Shown here in pieces: positions 46,981-56,946 of a stretch of 64,000 nt of DNA. Source of the stretch: Thermomonas flagellata (lineage in GTDB: Bacteria; Pseudomonadota; Gammaproteobacteria; Xanthomonadales; Xanthomonadaceae); NCBI RefSeq assembly GCF_022419185.1, contig NZ_JAJOZK010000008.1:62001-126000 (forward strand), read 5' to 3'. Both the position numbers and the translations under genes were made by a program. Positions within the stretch are counted from its first letter, which is position 1; every line of letters begins with the position of its first letter. A model generated the notes under the pieces. It was not told the origin of the DNA and ran no database searches. It saw only the letters and a program-made list of their open reading frames with translations.

Positions 46981-47007
46981 AAAGCCCGGCTCCGGCCGGG
47001 CTTTTTC
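46981..47007 (+). terminator. Rho-independent terminator of the cold-shock gene
   Basis: AAAGCCCGGC-TCCG-GCCGGGCTTT followed by further T residues, 24 nt after the stop codon. Confidence 0.9.
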
Positions 47008-47089
47008 GTGCCCGGCCGCCGGTGCTTTCACCCCGGCATCAGGTACGCACGGGGTATCCTGCGCGCCGTCGCGTTCCGCCCCTCCTGCC

Positions 47090-47914
47090 ATGCCGTCCCG
47101 CCGCGCGTTGCTGCTGTCGTCCCTGTTCGTCCTTGCCGCCTGCGGCCGCGAGCCGGCCGCGCCCACCGCCCCCGCTGCCGAGTCCGCCGCATCGGAAGCG
47201 CCTGCCGCGGCGCCGCCACCGGCCCCGGTGGCGCTGAGCGACGTGGTCGAGACCCGCCCGGACTACATCGTCGGCATCAGCTATCCGCAGGCGGCCGCGC
47301 GCGATCCGGGGCTGGCCGCGTTGCTGCTCGGCTACGCCGAGCGCCAGCGCGCGCAGTTGATGCAGGCGGTGCAGGCGCTGGGCGGGCAGAAGCCGCGCGC
47401 GCCCTACGACCTCAGCCTGCAGTTCAGGATGCTCGCCGACACCCCGCAGGTGGTGGCGGTCGCGGCCGACGGCAGCATGTACACCGGCGGCGCGCACGGC
47501 ACTCCGCTGGTGGAGCGCTTCGTGTGGCTGCCGCAGCGCCACGAGCGATTGACCTCCGTGCAGCTGTTCGCCGCGCCCGGGGCGTGGAAGGTGCTGTCCG
47601 ACGCCAGCCGCGAGCAGCTCTTGGCGGCACTGTCGCGCCAGCTCGACGACGACGGCCTGGAAGGGGCGGTGCGCGCCGAGCAGCAGCAGCTGCGCAGCCG
47701 CATGATCGCCGAGGGCACCCGCCCGCTGGCCGAGGATTTCTCCCGCTTCGAGCCGGTGGTCGACGCCGACGGCCGCATCCGCGCCCTGCGCTTCGTGTTC
47801 CCGCCCTACCAGGTCGCCCCGTACGTGGACGGCACCCAGACCGTGGAGATCCCGGCCGCGACCCTGCTGCCGCTGCTGGCGCCGGCCTACCGGCCGCTGT
47901 TCCGCGGCGGCTGA
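47090..47914 (+). CDS. DUF3298/DUF4163-like lipoprotein
   Basis: 274 residues. Lipobox LAAC with Cys18 after a hydrophobic signal, then a long Ala/Pro/Glu linker (20-48). The folded part resembles RsiV/PdaC-type DUF4163-DUF3298: DGSMYTGGAHGTPLVERFVWLP is close to the GAAHG-type motif, and VFPPYQVAPYVDGTQTVEIP is the typical DUF3298 end. Probably periplasmic, perhaps a lysozyme-responsive or envelope protein; function unproven. It is followed after 32 nt by cfa. Confidence 0.78.
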   Translation: MPSRRALLLSSLFVLAACGREPAAPTAPAAESAASEAPAAAPPPAPVALSDVVETRPDYIVGISYPQAAARDPGLAALLLGYAERQRAQLMQAVQALGGQKPRAPYDLSLQFRMLADTPQVVAVAADGSMYTGGAHGTPLVERFVWLPQRHERLTSVQLFAAPGAWKVLSDASREQLLAALSRQLDDDGLEGAVRAEQQQLRSRMIAEGTRPLAEDFSRFEPVVDADGRIRALRFVFPPYQVAPYVDGTQTVEIPAATLLPLLAPAYRPLFRGG

Positions 47915-47946
47915 GGGGCTATCCTGCGGCCACGGAGGAGACGCCG

Positions 47947-49083
47947 ATGGCTGCATCGCATCCGCTGCGCGCCCGGGTCGCCGCCCTGCTGGCCGAAGCC
48001 GGCCTGCAGCTGGACGGCCCGGGCCCCTGCGATCCGCAGGTGCACGAGGCGCGCTTCTTCCCGCGCGTGCTGGCGCAGGGTTCGCTCGGCCTGGGCGAGG
48101 CCTACATGGACGGCTGGTGGGACGTGGCCGACCTCGACGGCATGCTCACCCGTCTGCTGGCGGCCGACCTCGACACCCGCGTGCACGGCTGGGCCGAGCG
48201 CCTGGACGGGCTGCGCGCGCGCCTGCTGAACCTGCAGACGCGCCGGCGCAGCCGGGTGGTGGGCGAGCGCCACTACGACCTCGGCAACGACCTCTACGCC
48301 GCCATGCTCGGGCGCCGGCTGGTCTACAGCTGCGGCTACTGGCACGACGCGCACGACCTCGACGCCGCGCAGGAGGCCAAGCTGGAGCTGGTCTGCCGCA
48401 AGCTGCGCCTGCAGCCGGGCATGCGCGTGCTCGACATCGGCTGCGGCTGGGGCGAGGCCCTGCAGTACGCCGCCAGCCGCTACGGCGTGCGCGGGGTCGG
48501 GGTCACCATCTCGCGCGAGCAGGCCGAGTACGCGCAGCGGCTGTGTGCCGGGCTGCCGGTCGAGATCCGCCTGCAGGACTACCGCGAGCTGGAACCCGCC
48601 GCCTTCGACCGGGTGTTCTCGATCGGCATGTTCGAGCACGTCGGGGTGCGCAACTACCCGACCTTCTTCGCGGTGGTGCGGCGCTGCCTGGACCCGGCGG
48701 CCGAGCACGGCGGGCTGGCCCTGCTGCACACGATCGGCAGCAACGTCTCGACCGACCGCACCGATCCGTGGATCGCCCGCTACATCTTCCCCAACTCCAT
48801 GCTGCCGTCGATGGCGCAGATCGCGCGTGCGCTCGAGGGCCGCTTCGTGGTCGAGGACTGGCACGCCTTCGGGCCGGACTACGACCGCACCCTGCAGGCG
48901 TGGCGGGCCAACGTCGAGGCCGCCTGGGAGCGCCTGCCCGCGCGCTACGACACGCGCTTCCGGCGCATGTGGCGGTTCTACCTGGCCGGGTCGATGGCGA
49001 CCTTCCGCAGCCGCCGCAGCCAGCTCTGGCAGGTGCTGCTCTCGCCGCGCGGGGTGCCCGGCGGCCTGCCCGAGGTGCGCTGA
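47947..49083 (+). CDS. cfa: Cyclopropane-fatty-acyl-phospholipid synthase
   Basis: 378 residues. Transfers a methylene from SAM onto double bonds of membrane phospholipid acyl chains. GSLGLGEAYMDGWWD in the N-terminal domain, HYDLGNDLYAAMLG, SAM motif VLDIGCGWGE, GVTISREQAEYA, and the C-terminal HAFGPDYDRTLQAWRAN with WRFYLAGSMATFRSR. Length matches E. coli Cfa (382). The ATG 47947 follows GGAGACGCC; the frame is open far upstream, but that part is the neighbouring gene region. Confidence 0.94.
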   Translation: MAASHPLRARVAALLAEAGLQLDGPGPCDPQVHEARFFPRVLAQGSLGLGEAYMDGWWDVADLDGMLTRLLAADLDTRVHGWAERLDGLRARLLNLQTRRRSRVVGERHYDLGNDLYAAMLGRRLVYSCGYWHDAHDLDAAQEAKLELVCRKLRLQPGMRVLDIGCGWGEALQYAASRYGVRGVGVTISREQAEYAQRLCAGLPVEIRLQDYRELEPAAFDRVFSIGMFEHVGVRNYPTFFAVVRRCLDPAAEHGGLALLHTIGSNVSTDRTDPWIARYIFPNSMLPSMAQIARALEGRFVVEDWHAFGPDYDRTLQAWRANVEAAWERLPARYDTRFRRMWRFYLAGSMATFRSRRSQLWQVLLSPRGVPGGLPEVR

Positions 49084-49199
49084 GCGTCGCAGCCCCTGCG
49101 ACGGCCGGCGGGCAGGCTGCGCCGATGCCGGCCCAGTTGCGCATCGCCTACGTGCATCCGGTTCAGCCGCCTGCCGCCGGCGCGGCGGATAATCCGCGC

Positions 49200-52100
49200 A
49201 TGGCCGACCACCCCGTGCTCGCGGCGTTCCACCCGGCGGTGGCCGGCTGGTTCGCGCGCCGCTTCCCCGCGCCGACCCCGGCGCAGCAGCAGGCGTGGCC
49301 GGCGATCCGCAGCGGCGGGGACGTGCTGGTGGCGGCCCCCACCGGCGCCGGCAAGACCCTGACCGGCTTCCTCGCCGCGCTGGATGCGCTGGTGCGCGAA
49401 GGCCTCGCGCACGGGCTGCCGGACGCCACCTGCGTGCTCTACGTCTCGCCGCTGAAGGCGCTGTCCAACGACATCCACCTCAACCTGGAGGCGCCGCTGG
49501 CCGGGATCGCCGAGGAGCTGGCGCGGCTGGGCCTGCCGGAGATTGCGATCCGCACCGCGGTGCGCACCGGCGACACCCCGGCCGGCGCGCGCGCGGCGCT
49601 GCGCCGGCAGCCGCCGCACGTGCTGGTGACCACCCCGGAGTCGCTGTACATCCTGCTCAACTCGGCTTCGGGCCGGGCGATGCTGGGCGGGGTGCGCACG
49701 GTGATCGTGGACGAGATCCACGCACTGGTACAGAGCAAGCGCGGCAGCCACCTGGCGCTGTCGCTGGCGCGGCTGGAGGCGCTCTGCGGCCGCCGTCCGC
49801 AGCGGATCGGGCTGTCGGCCACCCAGAAGCCGGTGGAAGCGGTGGCGCGCTTCCTCGCCGGGGCGGCGCCGCTGCCGACGGTCATCGACATCGGCCACGA
49901 CCGCCCGCGCGATCTCGCGCTGGAGCTGCCGCCGACGCCGCTGGAACCGGTGATGTCGCACCCGCAGTGGGCGCAGGTGTATGCGCGCATCGCCGAGCTG
50001 GCCGCCGCGCACGCCACCACCCTGGTGTTCGTCAACACCCGGCGCATGGCCGAGCGCACCGCGCGCCAGCTGGCCGAACTCTTGGGCGAGCCGCAGGTGG
50101 CCGCGCACCACGGCTCGCTGTCCCGCGAGCTGCGGCTGGACGCCGAGCAGCGGCTCAAGCGCGGGGAGCTGAAGGTGCTGGTGGCGACCGCCTCGCTGGA
50201 GCTGGGGATCGACATCGGCGACGTCGAGCTGGTCTGCCAGATCGGCTCGCCGCGCAGCATCGCCGCCTTCCTGCAGCGGGTGGGGCGCTCCGGCCACCAC
50301 GTCGGCGGCGTCCCCAAGGGCCGCCTGTTCCCGACCAGCCGCGACGAACTGCTGGAATGCGCGGCGCTGCTGGACGCGGTGCGGCGTGGCGAGCTGGACG
50401 CCCTGCGCATGCCGCGGGCGCCGCTGGACGTGCTGGCGCAGCAGATCGTGGCCGAGGTGGCCGCGCGCGACTGGGACGAGGACGCGCTGTACGCCTGCCT
50501 GTGCAGCGCCTATCCGTACGCGGACCTGCCGCGCGAACGCTTCGATGCGGTCGTGCGCATGCTGGACGAGGGCTTCGCCAGCCGCTTCGGCCCCCGCGCG
50601 CGCTACCTGCACCGCGACGCCGTGCAGCGGGTGCTGCGCGCGCGCAAGGGCGCGCGCCTGGTCGCCACCCAGTCCGGCGGCACCATCCCCGACCTCGGCG
50701 ACTACAGCGTGGTGCTGGAGCCGCAGGCGATCACCATCGGCAGCGTCACCGAGGACTTCGCGATCGAAAGCCTCGGCGGCGACGTGTTCCAGCTCGGCAA
50801 TGCCAGCTACCGCGTGCTGCGGGTCGAGGCCGGCGTGCTGCGGGTGGAGGATGCGCAGGGCCAGCCGCCGAGCATCCCGTTCTGGGTCGGCGAGGCGCCG
50901 GGGCGCACCGACGAGCTGTCGATCGCGCTGTCGCGCCTGCGCGCCGGCCTGCAGGCGCAGCTGGCGCAGGGCGGGGCGGCGCAGGCGGCGGCCTGGCTGC
51001 GCGCGGCGCTGCAATTGCCGGCGGAGGCGGCGCAGCAGATCGCCGACTACGCGGCGGCGCAGTGGATGGGGTTCGGGATGCTGCCGACCCGCGAGCACAT
51101 CGCGCTGGAGCGGTTCTTCGACGAATCCGGCGGCACCCAGCTCATCATCCACGCGCCCTACGGCAGCCGCATCAACAAGGCCTGGGGCCTGGCCCTGCGC
51201 AAACGCTTCTGCCGCAAGTTCAACTTCGAGCTGCAGGCGGCGGCGACCGAGGACTGCATCCTGCTCTCGCTCTCCACCAGCCACAGCTTCCCGCTGGCCG
51301 AGGTGCTCGACTACCTGCATCCGGCCAGCGCGCGCGAGGTGCTGGTGCAGGCGCTGCTGGACGCGCCGCTGTTCCCCGCGCGCTTCCGCTGGAACGCCAG
51401 CACCGCGCTGGCGCTGCCGCGGCATGCCGGCGGCCGGCGGGTGATGCCGCAGCTGCAGCGGATGCGCGCCGAGGACCTGATGGCCACGGTCTTCCCCGAC
51501 CAGGTGGCGTGCCTGGAGAACATCGTCGGCGAGCGCCAGGTGCCCGACCACCCGCTGGTGGCGCAGACGCTGGAGGACTGCCTGACCGAGGCGATGGACG
51601 TGGACGGCTGGCTGGACCTGCTGCGCGCGCTGGCGGAGGGCCGGGTGCGGGCGACTGCGCGCGACCTGACCGGGCCGTCCCCGTTCGCCGCCGAGGTGCT
51701 GGGCGCGCGCCCGTATGCCTTCCTCGACGACGCCCCGCTGGAGGAGCGCCGCACCCGCGCGGTGGCCGCACGCCGCTTCGGCCTGCCGGAGCAGGCGGAC
51801 GACCTCGGCCGGCTGGATCCGGGTGCGATCGCCGCCGCGCGCGAGGATGCCTGGCCGCAGGCCGCGCATGCGGACGAACTGCACGCCGCGCTGTGCGACC
51901 TCGGCGTGCTCACCGCGGACGAGGCCGTAGCCAGCGGCTGGCCGTCGCTGCTGCAGGCGCTGGCCGCGCAGGGGCGGGCGACCGCGCTGGCCACCCCGGA
52001 CGGCGTGCGCTGGGTGGCCGCCGAGCGCCTTCCGCTGCTGCGCGCGCTGCATCCGCAGGCCGCCTGCACCCCGCCGCTGGCGCTGCCGCCCGCGTTGGCG

Positions 52101-53540
52101 CGCGACTGGTCGCGCGAGGAGGCGCTGCGCGAGCTGGTGCGCGCGCGGCTGTCGGCGCTGGCGGTGACCGACGCGCAGGAATTGGCGGCGGGACTGGCGG
52201 TGCCGGTGGCCGAGGTGGCGCTCGCGCTGCTGGCGCTGGAGCAGGAAGGCTATGCCCTGCGCGGCCGCTTCGCGCCGCAGGCGCCGGCCGAACAGTGGTG
52301 CGAGCGCACCCTGCTGGCGCGCATCCACCGGCACACCGTGGCGCGGCTGCGGCGCGAGATCGAGCCGGTCGCGGTGCGCGACTACGTGCGCTTCCTGTGC
52401 GACTGGCAGCACCTCTCCGCCGCCACCCGCGTGCGCGGGCCGGAGGCGCTGGCAGGGGTGCTGTCGCAGCTGGAGGGGTTCGAGGCCGCGGCGCAGGCGT
52501 GGGAAGCGGAGCTGCTGCCGGCGCGGGTGCAGGACTACGCGCTGGACTGGCTGGATGCGCTGTGCGGCAGCGGGCGGATCGCCTGGGCGCGGCTGCGCGC
52601 CGGCGGCGAGGCCTTGGTGCGGGCGGCGCCGCTGGTGCTGCTGCCGCGCCCGCAGCTGGCCGGCTGGATGCGGCTGGCGGCGGCGCAGCCGGAGCCGGAG
52701 TCGCCGCCGTCCTCGCGCGCGCAGCGGGTGGAGGCCGCGCTGCAGGCGCACGGGGCGCTGTTCTTCGAGGAGCTGCGCCAGGCCAGCGGCCTGCTGGAGG
52801 TGGAGCTGGAGGAGGCGCTGGGCGAACTGGTGGCGCGCGGGCGGGTGGGCTGCGACAGCTTCGCCGGCCTGCGCGCCCTGCTGCAGCCGGCCAGCCGGCG
52901 CGCACCGCGCTTCGCCCGCCACGGCCGCCGCGCCGCGCTGCGCGGGATCGCCGATGCCGGGCGCTGGGCGCGGGTGGGGCCGGCGCTGGCCGGGCTGCAG
53001 GACCTGGACCCGCAGCAGGCGCAGGCCGACCGCGAACACGTCGCGCGCGTGCTGCTGCGCCGCTGGGGCGTGGTGTGCTGGCCGCTGCTGGCGCGCGAGG
53101 CGCCGTGGCTGCCGCCGTGGCGCGAGCTGTTGCGGGTGTACCAGCGGCTGGAGGCGCGCGGCGAGATCCGCGGCGGGCGCTTCCTGGCCGGGGTGGCCGG
53201 GCCGCAGTTCGCGCTGGCGGAGGCGGTGGCCGGGCTGCGCGCGGTGCGCGCGCGGGCGCCGGACGGCGCGCTGCTGGTGGTGTCGGCGGCCGACCCGCTG
53301 AACCTGGCCGGGCTGCTGCTGGCCGGCGAGAAGGTGCCGCGCCAGCCGGGCGCACGGCTGCTGCTGCGCGACGGCGTGGTGATCGCCACCCAGGTCGGCG
53401 GCGTGTTCGCCGCGCGCGAGGCGCTGGCGGCGGACGCGCTGGAGGCGGCGCGCCACGCGCTGCGGCGCGCGCCGGGCGAGCCGCAGCCGTTGCCGCCGGG
53501 CGCGCGCCTGCAGGCGGATCCGCTCGGCCTGCATCGCTGA
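49200..53540 (+). CDS. lhr: Long Lhr-type ATP-dependent helicase
   Basis: 1446 residues, near the full-length Lhr size (about 1500). Core: Walker A APTGAGKT (46-53), LYVSPLKALSND, TTPESLYILL, DEIH box (171-174), GLSATQKP, then RecA2 with TLVFVNTRRMAER and QRVGRSGHHVG. The winged-helix and beta-barrel parts of Lhr-core follow, then a C-terminal region of about 550 residues with further winged helices as in Lhr-CTD. Lhr is a 3'-5' SF2 helicase tied to DNA repair, preferring RNA:DNA hybrids. No ligase or metallophosphoesterase partner is adjacent, unlike ligase-associated short Lhr. Confidence 0.92.
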   Translation: MADHPVLAAFHPAVAGWFARRFPAPTPAQQQAWPAIRSGGDVLVAAPTGAGKTLTGFLAALDALVREGLAHGLPDATCVLYVSPLKALSNDIHLNLEAPLAGIAEELARLGLPEIAIRTAVRTGDTPAGARAALRRQPPHVLVTTPESLYILLNSASGRAMLGGVRTVIVDEIHALVQSKRGSHLALSLARLEALCGRRPQRIGLSATQKPVEAVARFLAGAAPLPTVIDIGHDRPRDLALELPPTPLEPVMSHPQWAQVYARIAELAAAHATTLVFVNTRRMAERTARQLAELLGEPQVAAHHGSLSRELRLDAEQRLKRGELKVLVATASLELGIDIGDVELVCQIGSPRSIAAFLQRVGRSGHHVGGVPKGRLFPTSRDELLECAALLDAVRRGELDALRMPRAPLDVLAQQIVAEVAARDWDEDALYACLCSAYPYADLPRERFDAVVRMLDEGFASRFGPRARYLHRDAVQRVLRARKGARLVATQSGGTIPDLGDYSVVLEPQAITIGSVTEDFAIESLGGDVFQLGNASYRVLRVEAGVLRVEDAQGQPPSIPFWVGEAPGRTDELSIALSRLRAGLQAQLAQGGAAQAAAWLRAALQLPAEAAQQIADYAAAQWMGFGMLPTREHIALERFFDESGGTQLIIHAPYGSRINKAWGLALRKRFCRKFNFELQAAATEDCILLSLSTSHSFPLAEVLDYLHPASAREVLVQALLDAPLFPARFRWNASTALALPRHAGGRRVMPQLQRMRAEDLMATVFPDQVACLENIVGERQVPDHPLVAQTLEDCLTEAMDVDGWLDLLRALAEGRVRATARDLTGPSPFAAEVLGARPYAFLDDAPLEERRTRAVAARRFGLPEQADDLGRLDPGAIAAAREDAWPQAAHADELHAALCDLGVLTADEAVASGWPSLLQALAAQGRATALATPDGVRWVAAERLPLLRALHPQAACTPPLALPPALARDWSREEALRELVRARLSALAVTDAQELAAGLAVPVAEVALALLALEQEGYALRGRFAPQAPAEQWCERTLLARIHRHTVARLRREIEPVAVRDYVRFLCDWQHLSAATRVRGPEALAGVLSQLEGFEAAAQAWEAELLPARVQDYALDWLDALCGSGRIAWARLRAGGEALVRAAPLVLLPRPQLAGWMRLAAAQPEPESPPSSRAQRVEAALQAHGALFFEELRQASGLLEVELEEALGELVARGRVGCDSFAGLRALLQPASRRAPRFARHGRRAALRGIADAGRWARVGPALAGLQDLDPQQAQADREHVARVLLRRWGVVCWPLLAREAPWLPPWRELLRVYQRLEARGEIRGGRFLAGVAGPQFALAEAVAGLRAVRARAPDGALLVVSAADPLNLAGLLLAGEKVPRQPGARLLLRDGVVIATQVGGVFAAREALAADALEAARHALRRAPGEPQPLPPGARLQADPLGLHR

Positions 53541-53650
53541 AGGGCGGCGGCGGGCAGCCGCGTGCTTGCCGCCACGCCGCGTTTGGCGGATATCGATGCA
53601 CGAACGCCGCCCGCAGGTGGCGTTCGTGGGGGCGCTGGCGGGCGCGCGGC

Positions 53651-55849
53651 TTACTGGCTGTCCAGCCCGCGCTTCTCCAGCAGCGGCTCGATCCGCGCCT
53701 CGTGGCCGGCGAACGCCGGGAACAGCTTGCCGGCCTCGATCTGCCCGCCGGGCGCGAGCACGTATTGGCGCAGGCGGTCGCCGTTGGCGCGGGTCAGCCC
53801 GCCGTGTTCGCGGATCCACTGCTGGGTGTTGGCATCCAGCACCTCCGACCAGATGTAGGCGTAGTAGCCGGCCGCGTAGCCGCCCATGATGTGGCTGAAA
53901 TAGGGCGTGCGGTAGCGCGGCGGCACCGGCGGGTAGTCGAAGCCGTCGGCCTTGAGCGCCTTGGCCTCGAACGCCATCACGTCCTTGCCGGCCGGGATCT
54001 GCTCCAGCGGCAGCTGGTGCAGGCGCTGGTCGAGCATCGCCGCTTGCAGGTATTCGGTGGTGGCGAAGCCCTGGTTGAACTTGGACGCCGCGATCACCTT
54101 GTCCAACAGCTCCTTGGGCATCGGCGCGCCGGTCTGGTAGTGCTTGGCGTAGTGCGCCAGCACTTCCGGCCAGTCCGCCCACATCTCGTTGACCTGCGAC
54201 GGGTATTCCACGAAGTCGCGCGGCACGTTCATCGAGAAGTACGGGTAGCGCACGTCCTGGAAGAAGCCGTGCAGGGCATGGCCGAACTCATGGAAGGCGG
54301 TGGTGACCTCGTCCCAGGTCAGCAGGGTCGGCTCCCCGGCCGGCGGCTTGGGGACGTTAAGGTGGTTGGCCACCACCGGCTTCTCGCCGGTCAGCGCGGA
54401 CTGCGCGACGTAGGTGTTCATCCATGCGCCGCCGCGCTTGGACGGGCGCGCGTACGGGTCGAAGATGAAGATCGCCAGGCGCTTGCCGTCGGCGTCGAAC
54501 ACGTCGTAGGTCCAGGTGTCCGGATGGTACTTGGGCAGGTCGGTGCGTTCCTTGAAGGTCAGCCCGTAGAGCTTGTTGGCGGCGTAGAACACCCCGTTCT
54601 CGAGCACGCTGCGCATCTCGAAGTACGGCTTGAGCTGGTTCTCGTCGAAGTCGTAGCGCGCCTTGCGCACCTTCTCGGTGTAGTAGGCCCAGTCCCACGG
54701 CTGCAGCTGGAAGCTCGGTTGCCCGGCGGCCTTCTGCTCGGCGTCGATCATCGCCTGCAGGTCCGCGCCCTCGCGGCGGGCGTTGGCCACCGCCTTCGGG
54801 GCGAGCGCGCCGAGCATGCGGTTGACGGTCGCCGGGTTGGCAGCGGTCTCGTCGGCCAGCACGTAGTCGGCGGTGGTCGGGTAGCCGAGCAGGCGCGCGC
54901 GCTCGGCGCGCAGCTTGAGCACCTGCGCCACCACCCCGGTGTTGTCCCACTGGTTGCCGCGGCTGCCGCGCGCGACCGAGGCCTCGTGCACGCGCTGGCG
55001 CAGCGCGCGGTCCTCGAGCTGGGTCTCGACCGGCTGCCCGGTGGTGTTGAGCAGGGTGATCAGGTACTTGCCGTCCAGCCCGCGCGCGCGCGCGGCCTCC
55101 GCGGCGGCGGCGATCTGCGCCTCGCTCAGGCCCTTGAGCTGGGCGCGGTCGTCCACCACCACCGCCGAGTCGTTGACCTCGGCCAGCACGTTCTGGTCGA
55201 ACTGGGTGGACAGCTGCGACAGCTCGGTGTTGATCGCGCGGATGCGCGCCTTCTGCGCGTCGGTGAGGGCGGCGCCGGCGCGCACGAAGTCCTCGTAGCG
55301 CTTCTCCAGCAGGCGGCGGTCGACCGCATCCAGCCCCAGCGTGTCGCGGGCGTCGTACAGCGCCTTCACCCGCGCGAACAGCTTCGGGTTGAGCATGATC
55401 GCGTCGCGGTGGGCGGCGAACTTCGGCGCGTAGTCGCGCTGGATCTGCTCGCGCGCCGGGTTCTTGTCGGTCGCCACCAGGTTGAAGAACACGTTGCTGG
55501 CGCGATCCAGCAGCCAGCCGCTCTTCTCCATCGCCACGATGGTGTTCTGGAAGGTCGGCGGCGCCGGGTTGTCGGCGATGGCGGCGATCTCGCGCAGCTG
55601 CTCGGCCATGCCGGCGTCGAACGCGGGCGCGAAGTCGCTGTCCTGGATCTTGTCGAACTGCGGGTAGTTGAGATCGAGCGGGCTGGGCGCGGCGAACGGG
55701 CCGTGGTAGGCGGGCATGGCGGTCGGGGCGGTGGCGGGCGGAGTGCCCTTGCCGGTGCGGGTGGGGCTGCGGTCGGCGGCGTCGGCGGCGGCGCTGCCGA
55801 GCGCGGTGGCGATGGCAAGGGCGAGGGCGGCGAGCTTGGGCATGGGCAT
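53651..55849 (-). CDS. dcp: M3 family peptidyl-dipeptidase / oligopeptidase, exported
   Basis: 732 residues. Signal peptide (ends AAADA), then the largely helical thimet-oligopeptidase fold. Zinc motif HEFGHALH with His520, Glu521, His524; RRLLEKRYEDFVRAGAAL, IFIFDPYARPSKRGGAWM and the substrate loop HIMGGYAAGYYAYIWSEVLDA identify Dcp-type enzymes. Removes dipeptides from peptide C-termini. Exported homologues are common in Xanthomonadaceae. Divergent from gpx; 110 nt after lhr (convergent). Confidence 0.9.
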   Translation of the reverse strand: MPMPKLAALALAIATALGSAAADAADRSPTRTGKGTPPATAPTAMPAYHGPFAAPSPLDLNYPQFDKIQDSDFAPAFDAGMAEQLREIAAIADNPAPPTFQNTIVAMEKSGWLLDRASNVFFNLVATDKNPAREQIQRDYAPKFAAHRDAIMLNPKLFARVKALYDARDTLGLDAVDRRLLEKRYEDFVRAGAALTDAQKARIRAINTELSQLSTQFDQNVLAEVNDSAVVVDDRAQLKGLSEAQIAAAAEAARARGLDGKYLITLLNTTGQPVETQLEDRALRQRVHEASVARGSRGNQWDNTGVVAQVLKLRAERARLLGYPTTADYVLADETAANPATVNRMLGALAPKAVANARREGADLQAMIDAEQKAAGQPSFQLQPWDWAYYTEKVRKARYDFDENQLKPYFEMRSVLENGVFYAANKLYGLTFKERTDLPKYHPDTWTYDVFDADGKRLAIFIFDPYARPSKRGGAWMNTYVAQSALTGEKPVVANHLNVPKPPAGEPTLLTWDEVTTAFHEFGHALHGFFQDVRYPYFSMNVPRDFVEYPSQVNEMWADWPEVLAHYAKHYQTGAPMPKELLDKVIAASKFNQGFATTEYLQAAMLDQRLHQLPLEQIPAGKDVMAFEAKALKADGFDYPPVPPRYRTPYFSHIMGGYAAGYYAYIWSEVLDANTQQWIREHGGLTRANGDRLRQYVLAPGGQIEAGKLFPAFAGHEARIEPLLEKRGLDSQ

Positions 55850-56026
55850 GGGTGGACGATGGTTTCAGCGGTTATGGGGCCAGCATGACCGGCAGGCAAG
55901 CCCGGCGCGCGTGCCGAACGGCATGCCCCGGTCTGTCCGGCGCGGCGGCCCGCCCGCGTTGCCCGGACTGACGGCCGTCATCGGATCCGGCGAGAATACG
56001 CTCGGTCTTCCCGCGCCGGTCCTGCC

Positions 56027-56512
56027 ATGCCCACCACCGCCTTCGATTTCGACGCCCTCGGTCTGGACGGCCGGCCGCAGCCGCTGTCGCAGTGGCGCGG
56101 CCAGGTGCTGCTGATCGTCAATACCGCCAGCCGCTGCGGGTTCACCCCGCAGTACGCCGGGCTGGAGGCGCTGTGGCGCCAGTACGGCCCGCGCGGGCTG
56201 GTGGTGCTGGGCTTCCCCTGCGACCAGTTCGGCCACCAGGAGCCGGGCGATGCCGACGAGATCCGCCGCTTCTGCTCGCTGACCTACGACGTGACCTTCC
56301 CGCTGTTCGCCAAGGTCGAGGTCAACGGCGCCGACGCCCACCCGCTGTGGAAGTGGCTGAAGTCCCAGAAGGGCGGGCTGCTCGGGACCGAGGCGATCAA
56401 GTGGAACTTCACCAAGTTCCTGGTCGGCCGCGACGGCCGGGTGCTCAAGCGCTATGCGCCGACCGACAGGCCCGAGGCATTGGTGGGCGACATCGAGGCG
56501 GCGCTGGCATGA
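56027..56512 (+). CDS. Glutathione/thioredoxin-dependent peroxidase
   Basis: 161 residues of the GPx fold. Peroxidatic Cys37 in NTASRCGFTPQ (Cys instead of selenocysteine); tetrad residues in GFPCDQFGHQEPG (Gln) and KWNFTKFL (Trp, Asn). The second Cys of FPCDQF may resolve the disulfide, pointing to thioredoxin use. Reduces H2O2 and lipid hydroperoxides. Its stop overlaps the next gene by 4 nt. Confidence 0.93.
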   Translation: MPTTAFDFDALGLDGRPQPLSQWRGQVLLIVNTASRCGFTPQYAGLEALWRQYGPRGLVVLGFPCDQFGHQEPGDADEIRRFCSLTYDVTFPLFAKVEVNGADAHPLWKWLKSQKGGLLGTEAIKWNFTKFLVGRDGRVLKRYAPTDRPEALVGDIEAALA

Positions 56513-56919
56513 ATCCGGCCCCGATCGATGGCAACGGCTATCGGCTCGAGTTCGAGTACCAGCCGCCGCTGCTGAGCGTGCATCTACGCGGTGCGGTAGC
56601 GCCGGACGAGAATCTGGCGGTGACGACCGAATACTGGCAGCAAATCGCCCGTGTCGTGCGCGAGCTCGGTGCCGAGCAGTTGCTCGTGCTGGATGAATTG
56701 CCGGGTGAGGTCATGACTGATGCAGAGCTGCAGCGCTTCTTCGACAGCCTGGCAGGGCTTGGCCTGGAGAAGGCGCAGATCGCCTATGTCGAGGCGCGAC
56801 TCGACCAGGTGGCGCGAATCGAATATGCACAGCTGCTGGCGCAGGAGCGCGGCTATCGGGTGCGGGCCTTCGCCAACGAGCCGGAAGCCAGGCTCTGGCT
56901 GCACTATGGCGGGGCCTGA
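56509..56919 (+). CDS. STAS-like small protein of unknown function, paralogue A
   Basis: 136 residues, no signal or membrane segment. Alternating beta/alpha pattern: LLSVHLRGAV, helix, EQLLVLDELPGEV, helix, KAQIAYVEARLDQ, helix, YRVRAFANEPEARLWLHYGG. This order resembles SpoIIAA/STAS-like domains. It is clearly related to the gene at 60676 (shared LLV, RVFA/RAFA-DE-ARLWL-YG). It starts inside the gpx stop (ATGA). Its DNA is less GC-rich, with more A/T third positions than its neighbours. Function unknown. Confidence 0.75.
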   Translation: MNPAPIDGNGYRLEFEYQPPLLSVHLRGAVAPDENLAVTTEYWQQIARVVRELGAEQLLVLDELPGEVMTDAELQRFFDSLAGLGLEKAQIAYVEARLDQVARIEYAQLLAQERGYRVRAFANEPEARLWLHYGGA

Positions 56920-56946
56920 GCGGGCCGCGCGTTTGTGCGAGGGGGC

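Noticed and set aside
46591-47946. Upstream in-frame extension of cfa through the cold-shock region
   Set aside because: It passes through csp, its terminator and the lipoprotein gene; cfa starts naturally at 47947 behind a GGAG.
49295-55888. A 2197-codon open frame on the + strand across lhr and the M3 gene
   Set aside because: Out-of-frame shadow of lhr continuing antisense to the M3 peptidase; low-complexity Arg/Gly/Ala composition and no motifs.
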